In this document: in pieces, positions 63,173-64,000 of the stretch
How positions within the stretch are numbered: the stretch's first letter is position 1
Layout: each line of letters begins with the position of its first letter
DNA from: Carnobacterium divergens
GTDB lineage: Bacteria; Bacillota; Bacilli; Lactobacillales; Carnobacteriaceae
Direction of reading: 5' to 3'
DNA length: 64,000 nucleotides
NCBI RefSeq assembly: GCF_900258435.1
Contig: NZ_LT992558.1
Span: 346,866-410,865 of the forward strand
Made by a program: the position numbers and the translations under genes
The notes under the pieces: model-generated
Told to the model about the DNA's origin: nothing
Seen by the model: only the letters and a program-made list of their open reading frames with translations
The model's database searches: none

Positions 63173-63210
63173 TTGAATGGGTCTAAAAAAATTTTTTTAG
63201 ACCCATTCAA
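63173..63210. terminator. Perfect 38-bp palindrome terminator
   Basis: TTGAATGGGTCTAAAAAAA is followed directly by its exact complement. The stem contains both the A and T tracts, so it ends transcription from WxL cluster 2 (+) and the ABC permease gene (-). Confidence 0.85.
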
Positions 63211-63249
63211 TATTAAATTAAGAGAAGAAATGTAAGGTTGTGGAATTAA

Positions 63250-64000
63250 TTAAATATCTCTATATTTAAAAGAAACAATTGAAATACATAAAAATACAGA
63301 TATATAAATAGTGATAATTGATAAACACGTTAAAATCGAATAATTATTTTGTTGTATCAAAGTAGTTCCCCCTTGATAGTTAGTCAAGTCGACAATAGCG
63401 GGTAATAAAAATTGTAAAATCTTTGGATGGACACTAATTAAACCCATGATTTGTGTACCAAGCAAAGCAAATAATAAACTGACACTCAAACTTAACATCA
63501 CGGATCTAAATACACTGGCCAACATAAAAGTGAATGTAATATATACAAAATAATAAACGAGGGACAATAAAATATTTTTGAACATGAATGCTAACGTACT
63601 ACTAGAAATTATTTCACCATAGAGGGAGGTAAAATGAGTAGTTGAAGAAGGAGACATAAAAGCAAAAGAGAGAAGACCATTAACAACTAAAACTGCAAAT
63701 AAAAATAAAAACGAAACGAGTAAAACAGTCAAATAATTTCCGATGATTAATTTTACTCTAGTATAAGGACTCATTAGCATAAATTTAATGGTTCCAGTTT
63801 CAAACTCTTTAGCAAGGTTTACCGAAAAAAGAATAGTAAATACGACTAAAATTAAACCCAATCCTTTTAAAGACAGAACAGAGCTGAGATAACCTTGAAT
63901 CGTTTCTTCTGTGGCAGGTTTCACCTGTTCGTTTAAATAGGCATTATTTTCTTGCCACTCTTGAATCAGATAATTTTCTGTTACAGAATTTTTTAATGTA
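63250..64000 (-). CDS. ABC-2 type transporter permease (partial, 5' end outside window)
   Basis: At least 250 residues; the frame is open to the window edge, so the N-terminus is missing. Visible: an extracellular-type segment (ENYLIQEWQENNAYL), then helices, the conserved cytoplasmic NLAKEFETGTIKFMLMSPYTR motif of ABC-2 permeases (NatB/YhfJ-like), and five further helices. The gene stops 40 bp from the shared terminator. The partner ATPase would lie beyond position 64000. Substrate unknown. Confidence 0.8.
   Translation of the reverse strand, partial: TLKNSVTENYLIQEWQENNAYLNEQVKPATEETIQGYLSSVLSLKGLGLILVVFTILFSVNLAKEFETGTIKFMLMSPYTRVKLIIGNYLTVLLVSFLFLFAVLVVNGLLSFAFMSPSSTTHFTSLYGEIISSSTLAFMFKNILLSLVYYFVYITFTFMLASVFRSVMLSLSVSLLFALLGTQIMGLISVHPKILQFLLPAIVDLTNYQGGTTLIQQNNYSILTCLSIITIYISVFLCISIVSFKYRDI

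Noticed and set aside
1..64000. tRNA or rRNA genes
   Set aside because: No tRNA-like cloverleaf or rRNA sequence was recognised by eye; a covariance search was not possible.

Overview
The window looks like the oriC-proximal part of a chromosome from a low-GC Gram-positive lactic acid bacterium. The walRKHIJ-htrA-rlmH block, several WxL-domain surface protein genes, two Mga-like regulators and a sigma-54 mannose PTS together point to Carnobacterium or a close relative (Carnobacteriaceae/Enterococcaceae). The genus is inferred from gene content and style; no marker gene in the window proves it.

Layout. 1-9.6 kb is core: the tail of a PTS EIIB gene, the essential cell-wall two-component locus walR-walK-walH-walI-walJ, the surface protease htrA, a convergent alpha/beta hydrolase that seems to lack a normal start codon, a 61-residue CxxH/CxxC protein and rlmH. 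A cluster of DnaA boxes lies in and around the CxxH/CxxC gene. 9.6-16.5 kb is accessory: a DUF3139-like protein, a secreted permuted papain-fold protein, and a type VII secretion LXG toxin cassette (Lap1, Lap2, LXG effector, membrane immunity candidate) followed by a toxin C-terminal remnant and orphan membrane proteins. 16.7-27.6 kb is a defence island: a large SF1 helicase, a half-size HsdS-like protein, complete HsdM-HsdS-HsdR and an Mrr-type endonuclease. A 180-200 bp element occurs once upstream of the LXG cassette (11.1 kb) and once after the defence island (27.6 kb).

28.2-32.3 kb encodes a 1351-residue sortase-anchored surface protein, followed by a convergent hexapeptide acetyltransferase. 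33.2-37.4 kb is a mannose-family PTS operon (EIIB, EIIAB, EIIC, EIID) behind a consensus -24/-12 sigma-54 promoter with upstream ATACACTAA repeats, then a ManO/DUF956 gene with its own promoter. A DUF1002 secreted protein follows.

38.7-63.2 kb is dominated by two WxL (csc-type) clusters. Each contains a small LPxTG protein, several WxL proteins, one or two DUF916/DUF3324 WxL-interacting membrane proteins, a large WxL protein and a divergently transcribed Mga-like regulator. Each also carries one copy of a small cytoplasmic protein family with an NWDD-F-Y signature that I do not recognise. Between the clusters lie two P-type ATPases (one behind a structured, self-terminating leader), a serine recombinase and an apparently degraded WxL-like gene. 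The window ends inside an ABC-2 type permease gene on the minus strand.

How it fits together: WalRK and HtrA govern wall turnover and envelope quality control. The WxL clusters build a surface layer whose DUF916/DUF3324 proteins tether WxL proteins to the membrane and peptidoglycan, probably switched as units by the Mga-like regulators. The LXG cassette and the restriction island serve competition and defence. The most interesting leads are the NWDD family, the repeated element with a minus-strand terminator, the helicase beside the type I system, the paired operators of that system, the DnaA-box cluster and the ATC-start hydrolase.
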